Positions 53,861 to 62,401 of a stretch of DNA of 64,000 bases are shown here, piece by piece (positions within the stretch are counted from its first letter, which is position 1; each line of letters opens with the position of its first letter). Position numbers and translations under genes: made by a program. This DNA is from Methylobacterium sp. C25 (GTDB taxonomy: Bacteria > Pseudomonadota > Alphaproteobacteria > Rhizobiales > Beijerinckiaceae): the NCBI RefSeq assembly GCF_021352225.1, contig NZ_JAAUVI010000008.1, positions 56,572 to 120,571 on the forward strand. Reading direction: 5' to 3'. Under the pieces are notes generated by a model. The model made no database searches. It was not told the origin of the DNA and saw nothing but the letters and a program-made list of their open reading frames with translations.

Positions 53861-53967
53861 CGGCGAGGCTTGCTCGGGGAGGTGGCCGCCGGCCGGCAAA
53901 GGCTGGTAAAGGCGGCCCGCCGGCGCCTGTCCAGCGGTGCGGCCGTCGAAACGGGAGAAACACCAAG

Positions 53968-54462
53968 ATGATGAGACTGTTCGCAACCGCCGGCCTCGCG
54001 CTCGCGCTCACTGTGCCGCTGGCAGCGCATGCCGACGAAATGGCCGACAAGGTCGCCGTCGCGAAGGCGCTCGTCGACAAGACGACCCTGAAGACCCTCG
54101 ACATGGGATTCTCCGGCGCCCTGGAGAAGACCGTCGCGCAGATGCCAGAGGACAAGGCCGAGAAGGTCCGCAAGGAGGCTCGCGCCGAGTTCGACACGCA
54201 GCGTCAGAACCTGCTCGACGGCATCTCCAAGGAATACGCCGAGAAGTTCAGCCTTGCCGATCTGAAGCACCTGCAGGGCATCTACGAAGATCCGATCTAC
54301 CAGAAGTATCAGGCCATAAACGCCGACCCGAAGTCGGAGATCAACGTGATCTCGCAGGCCGCGGTCACGAGGCTCCTGAACATGCTCACGCTGGCTGCAG
54401 CCGGCGATCAGAAGCCCAACGTGCCGAACTACGAGAAGCAGATGCAGATGCCGTCCAAATGA
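53968..54462 (+). CDS. DUF2059 domain secreted protein
   Basis: A 164-residue periplasmic protein with a signal peptide (LFATAGLALALTVPLAAHA) and an all-helical DUF2059 domain (about 85-155) around YAEKFSLADLKHLQGIYEDPIYQKYQ. There are two adjacent ATGs, 53968 and 53971; ACGGGAGAAACACC upstream fits either. Its place between thiolase and the bifunctional enzyme is unexpected for an envelope protein and may be an insertion into the operon. Function unknown. Confidence 0.82.
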   Translation: MMRLFATAGLALALTVPLAAHADEMADKVAVAKALVDKTTLKTLDMGFSGALEKTVAQMPEDKAEKVRKEARAEFDTQRQNLLDGISKEYAEKFSLADLKHLQGIYEDPIYQKYQAINADPKSEINVISQAAVTRLLNMLTLAAAGDQKPNVPNYEKQMQMPSK

Positions 54463-54544
54463 GGCCTCGGTCGTCGCTGGCGCGCCCGTGCGCCGGCGAC
54501 GACCCGTGCCGAACGAGGGACGCCGCCTTTTCCGAGGATCCGCG

Positions 54545-56749
54545 ATGAGCGCCTACACGAATTTCCGCCTCGAGACCGACGCAGACGGCATCGCGCTGGC
54601 AACCTGGGACATGCCCGGCCGCTCGATGAACGTCATCACCATGGAGGTGATGGACGAGTTGGAGCGGATCGTGGAGACGGTGGCGGCGGATGCCGGCCTC
54701 AAGGGCTGCGTCATCACGAGCGGGAAGGAGCAGTTCTCGGGCGGTGCCGACCTGACGATGCTCCAGGGCCTCGGCGCCGAGTACGAGCGGCTGAAGGCCA
54801 CCGCCGGCGAGGAAGAGGCGATGCGCCACTTCTTCGAGGGCGCGCGTCGCCTGAACCTCGTCTTCCGAAAGCTCGAGACCTGCGGCAAGCCGTTTGCTGC
54901 GGCGATCCACGGGCTCTGTCTCGGCGGGGCGTTCGAGCTGGCTTTGTCCTGTCATCACAGGATCCTGTCCGACGACGACAAGACCCGGGTCGGCCTGCCC
55001 GAGATCAAGGTCGGCCTCTTCCCAGGCGGCGGCGGCACCCAGCGCGTGCCGCGCCTGATGCAGACGGGCGACGCCCTGCAGATGCTGTTCAAAGGCGAGC
55101 AGATCCGCGCGCCCATGGCCAAGGGCATGGGCCTCGTCCACGCCGTCGCGCCACGCGCCGAGATCGTCGAGAAGGCCAAGGCCTGGATCCGGGACGGCGG
55201 CTCGGCCGTCGCGCCTTGGGACGTGCCGAAATACAAGGCCCCGTCGGGCAAGGTCTATTCACCGGCCGGCATGATGATCTGGCCGCCGGCCAACGCGATC
55301 TACCGCCGCGAGACTCACGACAACTACCCCGCCGCCAAGGCGATCCTGCACTCGGTCTACGAGGGCCTGCAGCTGCCGATGGATCTCGCCCTCAAGGTCG
55401 AGAGCCGGTACTTCACCAACATCCTGCGCACCAAGGAAGCGCAGGCGATGATCCGCACCCTGTTCATCTCAATGGGCGAGATCAACAAGGGTGCTCGCCG
55501 CCCCAAGGACGTGCCTCCGACCGCGATCAAGAAGGTCGGTGTCGTCGGCGCCGGCTTCATGGGTGCGGGCGTCGCCTATGTCACGGCCGAGGCCGGCATG
55601 GAGGTCGTCCTCGTCGACCAGAGCCTGGAGGCCGCCGAGAAGGGCAAGGCCCACGCCCAGAAACTCATCACCGACCGCGTCAACAAGGGCCGCGCCAAGT
55701 CCGCCGACCGTGATGCCCTGCTCGGACGCATCCATGCCAGCGGCGATTATGCCGATCTCGCCGGCTGCGACCTCGTCATCGAAGCCGTGTTCGAGGATCC
55801 GCAGGTGAAGGCTGAGGTCATCGCCAAAGTCGAGGCGGTGATCGGAGAGGGCGCGATCTTCGCCTCCAACACGTCGACGCTTCCGATCTCCGGCCTCGCC
55901 AAGGCCTCGTCGCGGCCGACCGATTTCGTCGGCATCCATTTCTTCTCCCCGGTCGAGAAGATGCTGCTCGTCGAGATCATCAAGGGCGAGCAGACCGGCG
56001 ACAAGGCCATCGCCACCGCGCTCGACTATGTCCGCGCCATCAAGAAGACCCCGATCCTCGTCAACGACTCGCGCGGCTTCTTCGCCAATCGCTGCGTCAT
56101 CGCCTATCTCGAAGAGGGCCACCGCATGCTCGCCGAGGGCGTGCCGCCGGCCATGATCGAGAATGCCGGCAAGATGGCCGGCATGCCGGTCGGTCCGCTC
56201 TCGCTCAACGACGAGGTCGGGATCGATCTCGGCCTCAAGATCCTCAAGGCCACCGAGGCGCAGCTCGGTCCCGACGCCGTCGACCCGATCCAGAAGGCCC
56301 TGCTTACCGAGCTCGTCGAGAAGCAGGGCCGGCTCGGCCGCAAGAACCGCAAGGGCTTCTACGACTACCCGGAAAGCGGCCAGAAGCGCCTCTGGCCAGC
56401 GCTCCGCGAGATGCAGGCCGAGCCGCTTCCCGCCGACGAGATCGACGTCGCCGAGCTGAAGCAGCGCTTCCTCGTCGTGCAGGCGCTCGAAGCTGCGCGC
56501 ACGGTCCAGGAGGGCGTGATCACCGATCCGCGCGAGGCCGATGTCGGCTCGATCCTCGGCTTCGGCTTCGCTCCCTTCACGGGAGGCGCATTGTCCTACA
56601 TCGACTTCATGGGGGCTAAACGCTTCGTTGAGCTGGCCCGTACGCTGGAGGCCAAGCACGGCCCCCGCTTTGCGCCGCCGGACAACCTCGTCGCCATGGC
56701 CGAGAGTGGCGGCCGCTTCTATGACGCGTTGAAGAAGAAAGCGGCTTGA
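54545..56749 (+). CDS. fadJ: Bifunctional enoyl-CoA hydratase / 3-hydroxyacyl-CoA dehydrogenase
   Basis: A 734-residue multifunctional beta-oxidation enzyme. The N-terminal crotonase domain (about 1-195) has FSGGADLTMLQG and GGAFELALSCHHRI with the PEIKVGLFPGGGGTQRVPRL segment. The NAD-binding dehydrogenase domain begins near 330 with KKVGVVGAGFMGAGVAYVTA and includes FASNTSTLPISGL and VGIHFFSPVEKM. The C-terminal helical domains follow (MAGMPVGPLSLNDEVGIDLG). Similar to FadJ/FadB, it forms a complex with a thiolase, here probably the one at 52652. ATG 54545 follows CGAGGATCCG. Confidence 0.95.
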   Translation: MSAYTNFRLETDADGIALATWDMPGRSMNVITMEVMDELERIVETVAADAGLKGCVITSGKEQFSGGADLTMLQGLGAEYERLKATAGEEEAMRHFFEGARRLNLVFRKLETCGKPFAAAIHGLCLGGAFELALSCHHRILSDDDKTRVGLPEIKVGLFPGGGGTQRVPRLMQTGDALQMLFKGEQIRAPMAKGMGLVHAVAPRAEIVEKAKAWIRDGGSAVAPWDVPKYKAPSGKVYSPAGMMIWPPANAIYRRETHDNYPAAKAILHSVYEGLQLPMDLALKVESRYFTNILRTKEAQAMIRTLFISMGEINKGARRPKDVPPTAIKKVGVVGAGFMGAGVAYVTAEAGMEVVLVDQSLEAAEKGKAHAQKLITDRVNKGRAKSADRDALLGRIHASGDYADLAGCDLVIEAVFEDPQVKAEVIAKVEAVIGEGAIFASNTSTLPISGLAKASSRPTDFVGIHFFSPVEKMLLVEIIKGEQTGDKAIATALDYVRAIKKTPILVNDSRGFFANRCVIAYLEEGHRMLAEGVPPAMIENAGKMAGMPVGPLSLNDEVGIDLGLKILKATEAQLGPDAVDPIQKALLTELVEKQGRLGRKNRKGFYDYPESGQKRLWPALREMQAEPLPADEIDVAELKQRFLVVQALEAARTVQEGVITDPREADVGSILGFGFAPFTGGALSYIDFMGAKRFVELARTLEAKHGPRFAPPDNLVAMAESGGRFYDALKKKAA

Positions 56750-56761
56750 GTTCGGGCCGGC

Positions 56762-57838
56762 TCAGCCGGTTTTCTGCAACTGATCCCGGGCGGCCGTGAA
56801 GCGCACCACGCGCTGCGCGGTCGCGACCGAAAGCGCCTGGAAGGCCTCGAAATGGCCACGCATCTCTTCCGGCGGCGGCTCCTTGTCTGTCTTCGAGACC
56901 AAGAAAGCCTTGAACGTTCCCCAGCCGAACCGCAGCGAACGGATCAGGAAGAGTAGCGGGTCGGAATGCGCGCCCTGATAGGCGCTCAACACCATCTCCG
57001 CCGGCATCCCCGCCGCCCGGGCAAGGCCGACGATCGCCTCCATCACCCGGCCCTCGGAGATCCACGCGACGAGATCCGTCTCCTCCGGCTGACGCGCGCC
57101 CTTGCCGGCGAGCCAACCATCGACGGCGATGGCTGCCTCCTGCAGCGAGATCGACTCGCCGGCGACGGCCCTGGCGGCATGCGATACCGCGCGCGTGACG
57201 GCCTCGCCTCCGAACTCTTCGCCGAGCTTGCGCGAGACGCGTGCCTTGGCGGTCTCCACGAGGTGATCGATGTGAATCGCCGGGATGTCGCGGCGAAGGA
57301 GCAGGATGTTCTTCAGATCGGGATCGGCCGCGCTTTGGCTCGCGAGCGTGTCGAAGCTCTGGGGCGAGAAGCGCGCACCCTCGTTGCCCGCAACCGTTCG
57401 CAGCACTTCGCCACCGCCGCGTGCCACCAGCACGTTGGTGACCCGTTCCGAGAGCGAGCGTCGCCGCGAGATCGCCTGGAGATGGTCCTGGCTGTGCTCC
57501 TCGGCGATCCGGATGAGATCGCCCTCCGCGACCTGCACGGATCGCGACAGGATCGGACCGGCAACCGAGACGTCCGAATCGAAGGCGAGGTCACGCACCA
57601 CCGAGCGCGGCGCATTGGTGATGCCGGCGACGGACTCGGACAGGGACGCCCTTGCCGCGGTCTCGACGCTCTGGGCCAGCTTGAGGATCACGGTCTCGAA
57701 GGCGGAGACCTGGCTGTCGCCGAGCCGCTCCGCCGTGTCGACGAAGAGGTCGGTCATCCTGAGGAGCATCACCCGCCGCGCCGCCGGATCGCCGTTGGCC
57801 ACGGCGTATTCGACATCCTTGGCCAGGGAGATCATCAT
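56762..57838 (-). CDS. DUF2336 domain protein
   Basis: A 358-residue soluble, helical repeat-like protein. The segments NAPRSVVRDLAFDSDVSVAG, LSRSVQVAEGDLIRIAE and SQDHLQAISRRRSLSERVTN are typical of DUF2336, common in alphaproteobacteria, often near signalling or motility genes. Function unknown. Two consecutive ATGs at 57838 and 57835 are possible starts. It is convergent with fadJ; the stops are 12 bases apart. Confidence 0.88.
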   Translation of the reverse strand: MMISLAKDVEYAVANGDPAARRVMLLRMTDLFVDTAERLGDSQVSAFETVILKLAQSVETAARASLSESVAGITNAPRSVVRDLAFDSDVSVAGPILSRSVQVAEGDLIRIAEEHSQDHLQAISRRRSLSERVTNVLVARGGGEVLRTVAGNEGARFSPQSFDTLASQSAADPDLKNILLLRRDIPAIHIDHLVETAKARVSRKLGEEFGGEAVTRAVSHAARAVAGESISLQEAAIAVDGWLAGKGARQPEETDLVAWISEGRVMEAIVGLARAAGMPAEMVLSAYQGAHSDPLLFLIRSLRFGWGTFKAFLVSKTDKEPPPEEMRGHFEAFQALSVATAQRVVRFTAARDQLQKTG

Positions 57839-57959
57839 CGCATTGCGGGTACCGGCGAACCTCGTCGAGTTTTGATCGCCAGACCTTTACAAATCATCGC
57901 CGCCGGAACTCGAATGCTCACGCTTGCGTTCTGAGGACGTCCAAATCGACGGAGTTCTC

Positions 57960-58124
57960 GTGTCGACCCTCATACAGATCCTGATCGCGTTCTTTCTGCC
58001 ACCGATCTCCGTCCTGATGACGAATGGATTCGGTCTGCAGTTCCTGCTGAACGTGCTGCTCTGTCTGCTGTTTTATCTCCCGGGCTCGTTCCACGCCCTG
58101 TACCTTCTTCTACGCGATCGGTGA
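57960..58124 (+). CDS. Pmp3/YqaE-type small membrane protein
   Basis: A 54-residue peptide with two hydrophobic helices, TLIQILIAFFLPPISVLM and FLLNVLLCLLFYLPGSFHALYL. It matches the Pmp3/YqaE group of stress-induced membrane proteins, with FLPPISV and FYLPGSFHA-like motifs. The best start is GTG 57960, with GGAG at 57951-57954; an upstream ATG lacks such a site and adds polar residues. Its role is thought to be in membrane potential or salt stress. Confidence 0.8.
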   Translation: MSTLIQILIAFFLPPISVLMTNGFGLQFLLNVLLCLLFYLPGSFHALYLLLRDR

Positions 58125-58181
58125 GTTGGGAACTCGATCCGAAGCGCCTTCACCGAAGCGGTGAGGGGGCGCGGCTCGCCC

Positions 58182-59147
58182 TCAATTCTCGACCTTACGG
58201 AGGATCAGCGTGGTCCCGGTATCGGGATCACGCCGCCAGGCCCCATCGGCGGTGCGGACCAGGTTGATCGCATGGCCGCGCCTCGCCTTCAGGGTGAGGT
58301 GACCGGCGGCGTAGCGCCAGGAGGTCGGATCGAAGGTGGCGATCCCGCTGTCGCGGCAGCCTGGAAGGAGCCGGGCGGGCGAGAGGTCCTTGAGCGGCTC
58401 CCGCTCTGCCTTGGCTGCGATCGTCCGCGACTCCAGGGCGATGCGGCAGACATCCTTCTCGTTGAACCGGTCGAGGGCGTAGGTCCCGACCGACGGGCTG
58501 CCCGTCGGGACCGGCCGGAGGGGCGCAGGGGTCTCGACAGGCGCCGCCGCCTGCGGCCTCGTCAGCACGCCCGATTGCAGGACCGGCTGAGAGCCGGGAA
58601 TGCCCTGGGTCGGGGCGACATCGGGAAGCCCGGAGGAGGACGGTGGAGACTCCTCTGCGATCGGGGGGGGCGGCGGCGGCAGCGTCGCCATCGTCTGCAG
58701 CGGGACGAGGCTGTAGCTGCCGCCCTTCTCATCCTTGCCGGCGAGGCTCTGCTGATCGGGGCGCGGCACGAACGAGACCAGCGGCCGCACATTGCGATCG
58801 ACGATCCGGATGCCCTTCTCCGCAAAAAGCCAGCCGGCGGCCTCGGCGAGAACGGGGAGAGCGCGCCGGCAGCCGGCAGGAAAGCGCAGCACGCGGCCGT
58901 TCGGACCACTGTCGCCAGACAGCGACAGCTCACAGCGCCGGTTGCCCCCGTCGAGCGACATGTCCCAGGTGCCGACGGCATCGCCGAGGGTCTCGGGCAG
59001 GGTCTTCATGACCGGCCCCGGGGGAGGCGGCGCGGTCGCCCCTGGCGGCGCCGGCATCTCGTCCATTCTTGGGGCCGCATCCTGCGCCCGCGCGGGTGCA
59101 TCCACTGCGATCAGCAGCGCACAGCCCGCCAGCGCGCCGCGGATCAT
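58182..59147 (-). CDS. Secreted protein with two Inh-type (AprI) protease-inhibitor domains
   Basis: A 321-residue exported protein. A signal peptide (GALAGCALLIAVDAPARAQ) and a proline-rich segment precede an Inh/AprI-like domain (about 52-145) beginning LGDAVGTWDMSLDGGNRRCEL with FPAGCRRALP. A Pro-rich linker (about 150-215) leads to a second, similar domain (about 218-320), with DVCRIALESRT and LLPGCRDSG. AprI domains inhibit serralysin metalloproteases in the periplasm; a tandem form is unusual. It starts four bases inside the stop of the upstream dehydrogenase gene, so the two are coupled. Confidence 0.82.
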   Translation of the reverse strand: MIRGALAGCALLIAVDAPARAQDAAPRMDEMPAPPGATAPPPPGPVMKTLPETLGDAVGTWDMSLDGGNRRCELSLSGDSGPNGRVLRFPAGCRRALPVLAEAAGWLFAEKGIRIVDRNVRPLVSFVPRPDQQSLAGKDEKGGSYSLVPLQTMATLPPPPPPIAEESPPSSSGLPDVAPTQGIPGSQPVLQSGVLTRPQAAAPVETPAPLRPVPTGSPSVGTYALDRFNEKDVCRIALESRTIAAKAEREPLKDLSPARLLPGCRDSGIATFDPTSWRYAAGHLTLKARRGHAINLVRTADGAWRRDPDTGTTLILRKVEN

Positions 59148-60118
59148 GCCCGCCGGCTCCAGGGGGTTTCGGCGACAGGAGTCAGCGGACCCTTACCGTC
59201 GAACCAGGAGACGAGGTTGTCGACGACAAGCCGACCCATCGCCCGGCGCGTATGGACTGAGGCCGATCCGACATGCGGCAGAAGCACGGCGCGCTCGACG
59301 TCGATCAGCTCCTGCGGAACCTGCGGTTCCTTGGCGAAGACGTCGAGACCGGCGCTGTGGATGGTTCCGGAGCGCAATGCGTCGATCAGCGCGGGTTCGT
59401 CGATGACGGTCCCGCGGGCCACGTTGATCACGATGCCGTCGGGCCCGAGCGCGGCAAGCACCTCCGCATTCACCATGCCTTCGGTGCCGGCCCCACCGGG
59501 AGCCACCACCATCAGCACGTCGACAGCCCGGGCCAGATCCAAGAGGGTCGCATGGTAGGCGTAGGCCACGTCGCTCTGGCGCGAGCGCCCATGATAATGG
59601 ATCGCCACGTCGAAGCCCTGGAGACGCCGAGCGATGGCATGCCCGATCCGCCCGAGGCCGAGGATGCCCACCTTGCGCTCGCGCAGTGTCGAGGTGAGCG
59701 GATAGGGCTTCGTGGGCCATTTGCCGGCGCGAAGGTAGCGATCGGCCTGCGGGATCTGGCGCACGGTTGAGAGGAGCAGGCCGAGAGCGAGGTCGGCGAC
59801 CTCGTCGGTCAGGACGTCGGGCGTATTGGTGACGATGATGCCGCGTCGCCCGGCTTCCTTCGCGTCGATCGTGTCGTAGCCGACGCCGAAATTCGAGACG
59901 ATCTCAAGCCGCGGCAGCCGGTCGAAGATCTTGGCGTCCACCGGCGTCTGGGCACCGACGGCGAGGCCGCGGACATGCGGGCCGACCTCGCTGAGGAGCG
60001 CTTCCTTGTCGGCTACCTGGTCGAGGCGATGCAGCCTGAACCGGGAGGCCAGAGCCTCCACAACCTCTGGCTGCATCGGACGGAGGGTGAGAATGTCGGG
60101 AATCGAGGTCTCGGGCAC
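59144..60118 (-). CDS. D-2-hydroxyacid dehydrogenase (GhrB/hydroxypyruvate reductase type)
   Basis: A 324-residue NAD(P)H-dependent dehydrogenase for 2-oxo/2-hydroxy acids. The nucleotide-binding motif is GILGLGRIGHAIARRLQGF. Catalytic residues are Arg in VINVARGTVIDE, Glu in GLDVFAKEPQVP and His in LLPHVGSAS. The group includes glyoxylate and hydroxyphenylpyruvate reductases. In methylotrophs hydroxypyruvate reductase serves the serine cycle, but this gene is not the classical hprA by sequence start or context, so its substrate is not assigned. Confidence 0.9.
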   Translation of the reverse strand: MPETSIPDILTLRPMQPEVVEALASRFRLHRLDQVADKEALLSEVGPHVRGLAVGAQTPVDAKIFDRLPRLEIVSNFGVGYDTIDAKEAGRRGIIVTNTPDVLTDEVADLALGLLLSTVRQIPQADRYLRAGKWPTKPYPLTSTLRERKVGILGLGRIGHAIARRLQGFDVAIHYHGRSRQSDVAYAYHATLLDLARAVDVLMVVAPGGAGTEGMVNAEVLAALGPDGIVINVARGTVIDEPALIDALRSGTIHSAGLDVFAKEPQVPQELIDVERAVLLPHVGSASVHTRRAMGRLVVDNLVSWFDGKGPLTPVAETPWSRRA

Positions 60119-60202
60119 CGGTTCGCAAGTCCCGCACTGGATCTTGCTGCCGACTTACCGCTGGCCCGCAGGGCGGTCCAGCGGTCTCATCGACGCGATC
60201 CC

Positions 60203-60541
60203 TCAGCCCGCGTTCTCCGTGAAGGCGTCGAAGGCGCGAGCCGTGTAGACCAGGGCCGCTCCGGCATTGAGGGCAATGGCCACGCCCAGAGCCTCTGTCA
60301 GCTCCTCCTTCGTCGCGCCGGCCTTGCGTGCCGCATCGGAATGCACCGCGATACATCCGTCGCACCGTGTGGTGACGGCGACCGCGAGCGCGATGAGCTC
60401 ACGGGTCTTGGCATCCAGCGTCGGCTCGGCCGGCGCAGCATTCGAAATCTGAGTGTAGCCCTTCAGGACATCAGGGTTGATCCGGCCGACCTGACCGAGG
60501 GTCTTGGTCAGGTCGCTGCGATAGGCGCTCCAATCGTTCAT
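60203..60541 (-). CDS. AhpD-like carboxymuconolactone decarboxylase family protein
   Basis: A 112-residue helical protein with the redox motif Cys60-x-x-Cys63-x3-His67 (TTRCDGCIAVHSDAA) preceded by TRELIALAVAV. This is the AhpD-type thiol peroxidase/disulfide reductase signature rather than that of true carboxymuconolactone decarboxylases. It should work in peroxide or electrophile defence. Just upstream is an imperfect palindrome that looks like a repressor site. Confidence 0.9.
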   Translation of the reverse strand: MNDWSAYRSDLTKTLGQVGRINPDVLKGYTQISNAAPAEPTLDAKTRELIALAVAVTTRCDGCIAVHSDAARKAGATKEELTEALGVAIALNAGAALVYTARAFDAFTENAG

Positions 60542-60570
60542 CGTGCGAACTCCATTCTAGCCGAGGCTGC

Positions 60571-60588
60571 CTGCCTACTAGTAGGTAG
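60571..60588 (-). promoter_or_regulatory. Operator palindrome upstream of the AhpD-like gene
   Basis: A perfect 12-bp palindrome CCTACTAGTAGG (60574-60585) extends to 18 bases with one mismatched pair, ending 30 bases before the start codon. It is continued by GTAGATAGATAC. The likely regulator is of the TetR or MarR type but no such gene is adjacent. Confidence 0.7.
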
Positions 60589-60799
60589 ATAGATACGCCG
60601 GAACGCGTTTGCAAGCGCAATCGCCCGTGCGGGACGGCCTTGCCCCGGTTGCGCCAGGGGTGCGCCGGCAGGCTCTTCCGAAATGCCGCTCGGAGCACTA
60701 CTAGAGGGATCTGGAATGATCCCAACTCGCGCGCCGCAACCGGCCACCACGAGGCAGGCTCTTCCAGACCCTGACCACCCTTACGTGTTCGACAGAGCC

Positions 60800-62215
60800 A
60801 TGACCGCTCCCCGCACCCTGTACGACAAGATCTGGGACGACCACGTCGTCGAGACTCTGCCGGACGGAAACACGCTTCTCTACATCGACCGCCACCTCGT
60901 TCACGAGGTGACGAGCCCGCAGGCCTTCGAGGGGCTCCGCGTGGCCGGTCGCAAGGTGCGGGCTCCCGAGAAGACGCTCGCGGTGGTCGACCACAACGTC
61001 CAGACCTCGGACCGCTCCAAGGGCATCGAGGATCCCGAGAGCCGCACGCAGCTCGAGGCTCTGGCCGAGAACGTGCGCGACTTCGGCGTCGAGTTCTACG
61101 ACGCGCTCGATCGCCGCCAGGGCATCGTTCACATCATCGGGCCGGAGCAGGGTTTTACCCTGCCGGGCCAGACCATCGTCTGCGGAGACAGCCACACCTC
61201 GACGCATGGTGCCTTCGGCTCGCTCGCCCACGGCATCGGCACCTCCGAGGTCGAGCACGTGCTCGCCACGCAGACGCTGATCCAGCGCAAAGCGAAGAAC
61301 ATGCGCTTGACCGTCGACGGCACCCTGCCGGCCGGCGTCAGCGCCAAGGACATCGCGCTCGCGATCATCGGCGAGATCGGTACGGCGGGCGGCACCGGCC
61401 ACGTCATCGAATATGCCGGCGAAGCCATCCGCGGCCTGTCGATGGAAGGCCGGATGACGCTCTGCAACATGTCGATCGAGGGCGGCGCTCGCGCAGGCCT
61501 CGTCGCGCCGGACGCCACCACCTTCGCCTATGTCGACGGCCGCCCGAAGGCGCCGAAAGGCGAGGCCCTGGCCAAGGCGCGTGCCTATTGGGAGAGCCTC
61601 GTCTCCGACGAAGGCGCGCATTTCGACCGAGAGGTGCGGCTCGATGCGGCCAACCTCCCGCCGATCGTCTCCTGGGGCACCAGCCCGGAGGACGTGGTCT
61701 CGATCCTCGGCGTGGTGCCGGACCCGGCCGCCATCGCCGACGAGAACAAGCGGCAGTCCAAGGAGCAGGCGCTCGCCTATATGGGCCTGACGCCGGGCAC
61801 GCGGATGACCGACATCACGGTCGACCGCATCTTCATCGGTTCCTGCACCAACGGGCGCATCGAGGACCTGCGCATCGTCGCCCAGATGGTCGAGGGCCGG
61901 AAGGTCCATGACGGCGTCTCGGCCATGGTGGTGCCGGGCTCGGGCCTCGTGAAGGCCCAGGCTGAGGCCGAGGGGATCGACCGCATCCTCAAGGCCGCGG
62001 GCTTCGACTGGCGCGAACCGGGCTGCTCGATGTGCCTCGGCATGAACGCGGATCGCCTCAGCCCGCTGGAGCGCTGCGCCTCGACCTCGAACCGCAACTT
62101 CGAGGGCCGCCAGGGCCATCGGGGCCGCACCCACCTCGTCTCGCCGGCCATGGCGGCGGCGGCGGCGGTGGCCGGGCGCTTCGTCGACATCCGGGAGTGG
62201 CGCGGCCAGGCCTGA
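60800..62215 (+). CDS. leuC: 3-isopropylmalate dehydratase large subunit
   Basis: A 471-residue subunit of the isopropylmalate isomerase for leucine synthesis, acting with LeuD. It carries the 4Fe-4S cluster: Cys in GSCTNGRIEDLR and the pair in GCSMCLGMNAD. Other signatures are GDSHTSTHGAFGSLAHGIGTSEVEHVLATQ (quoted in parts: GDSHTSTHGAFG and GIGTSEVEHVLATQ) and FEGRQGHRGRTHLVSPAMAA. ATG 60800 (MTAPRTLYDKIWDDHVV) is the usual start; ATG 60716 would add 28 residues. LeuD is not next to it. Confidence 0.96.
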   Translation: MTAPRTLYDKIWDDHVVETLPDGNTLLYIDRHLVHEVTSPQAFEGLRVAGRKVRAPEKTLAVVDHNVQTSDRSKGIEDPESRTQLEALAENVRDFGVEFYDALDRRQGIVHIIGPEQGFTLPGQTIVCGDSHTSTHGAFGSLAHGIGTSEVEHVLATQTLIQRKAKNMRLTVDGTLPAGVSAKDIALAIIGEIGTAGGTGHVIEYAGEAIRGLSMEGRMTLCNMSIEGGARAGLVAPDATTFAYVDGRPKAPKGEALAKARAYWESLVSDEGAHFDREVRLDAANLPPIVSWGTSPEDVVSILGVVPDPAAIADENKRQSKEQALAYMGLTPGTRMTDITVDRIFIGSCTNGRIEDLRIVAQMVEGRKVHDGVSAMVVPGSGLVKAQAEAEGIDRILKAAGFDWREPGCSMCLGMNADRLSPLERCASTSNRNFEGRQGHRGRTHLVSPAMAAAAAVAGRFVDIREWRGQA

Positions 62216-62242
62216 CACCGGATTGGCGGGTTGTGTCGTCAT

Positions 62243-62270
62243 TTCCGGGGCGCCATAGGCGAACCCGGAA
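62243..62270. repeat. Interspersed palindromic repeat element
   Basis: TTCCGGG (62243-62249) and CCCGGAA (62264-62270) flank GCGCCATAGGCGAA. This resembles the TTCCGGGGCGCC...GAACCCGGAATCC element scattered in intergenic DNA of many Hyphomicrobiales. It lies between leuC and the transporter gene and may act as a transcript terminator or processing site. Confidence 0.65.
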
Positions 62271-62401
62271 TCCACCCGCGATGCATCACGGCGGGAGACG
62301 TCGAGGGCAGTTGCGGTTTCACGACGAAGCGATCGAGCAGGGTCTCCGTGTCTCGATCGGAACCCTGCATGCCCCGGCAGAGGAATGGGTCCGAGATACT
62401 C

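Noticed and set aside
55469..56659. Long minus-strand open frame opposite fadJ
   Set aside because: Composition typical of an antisense frame in high-GC coding DNA; fadJ is clearly the real gene.
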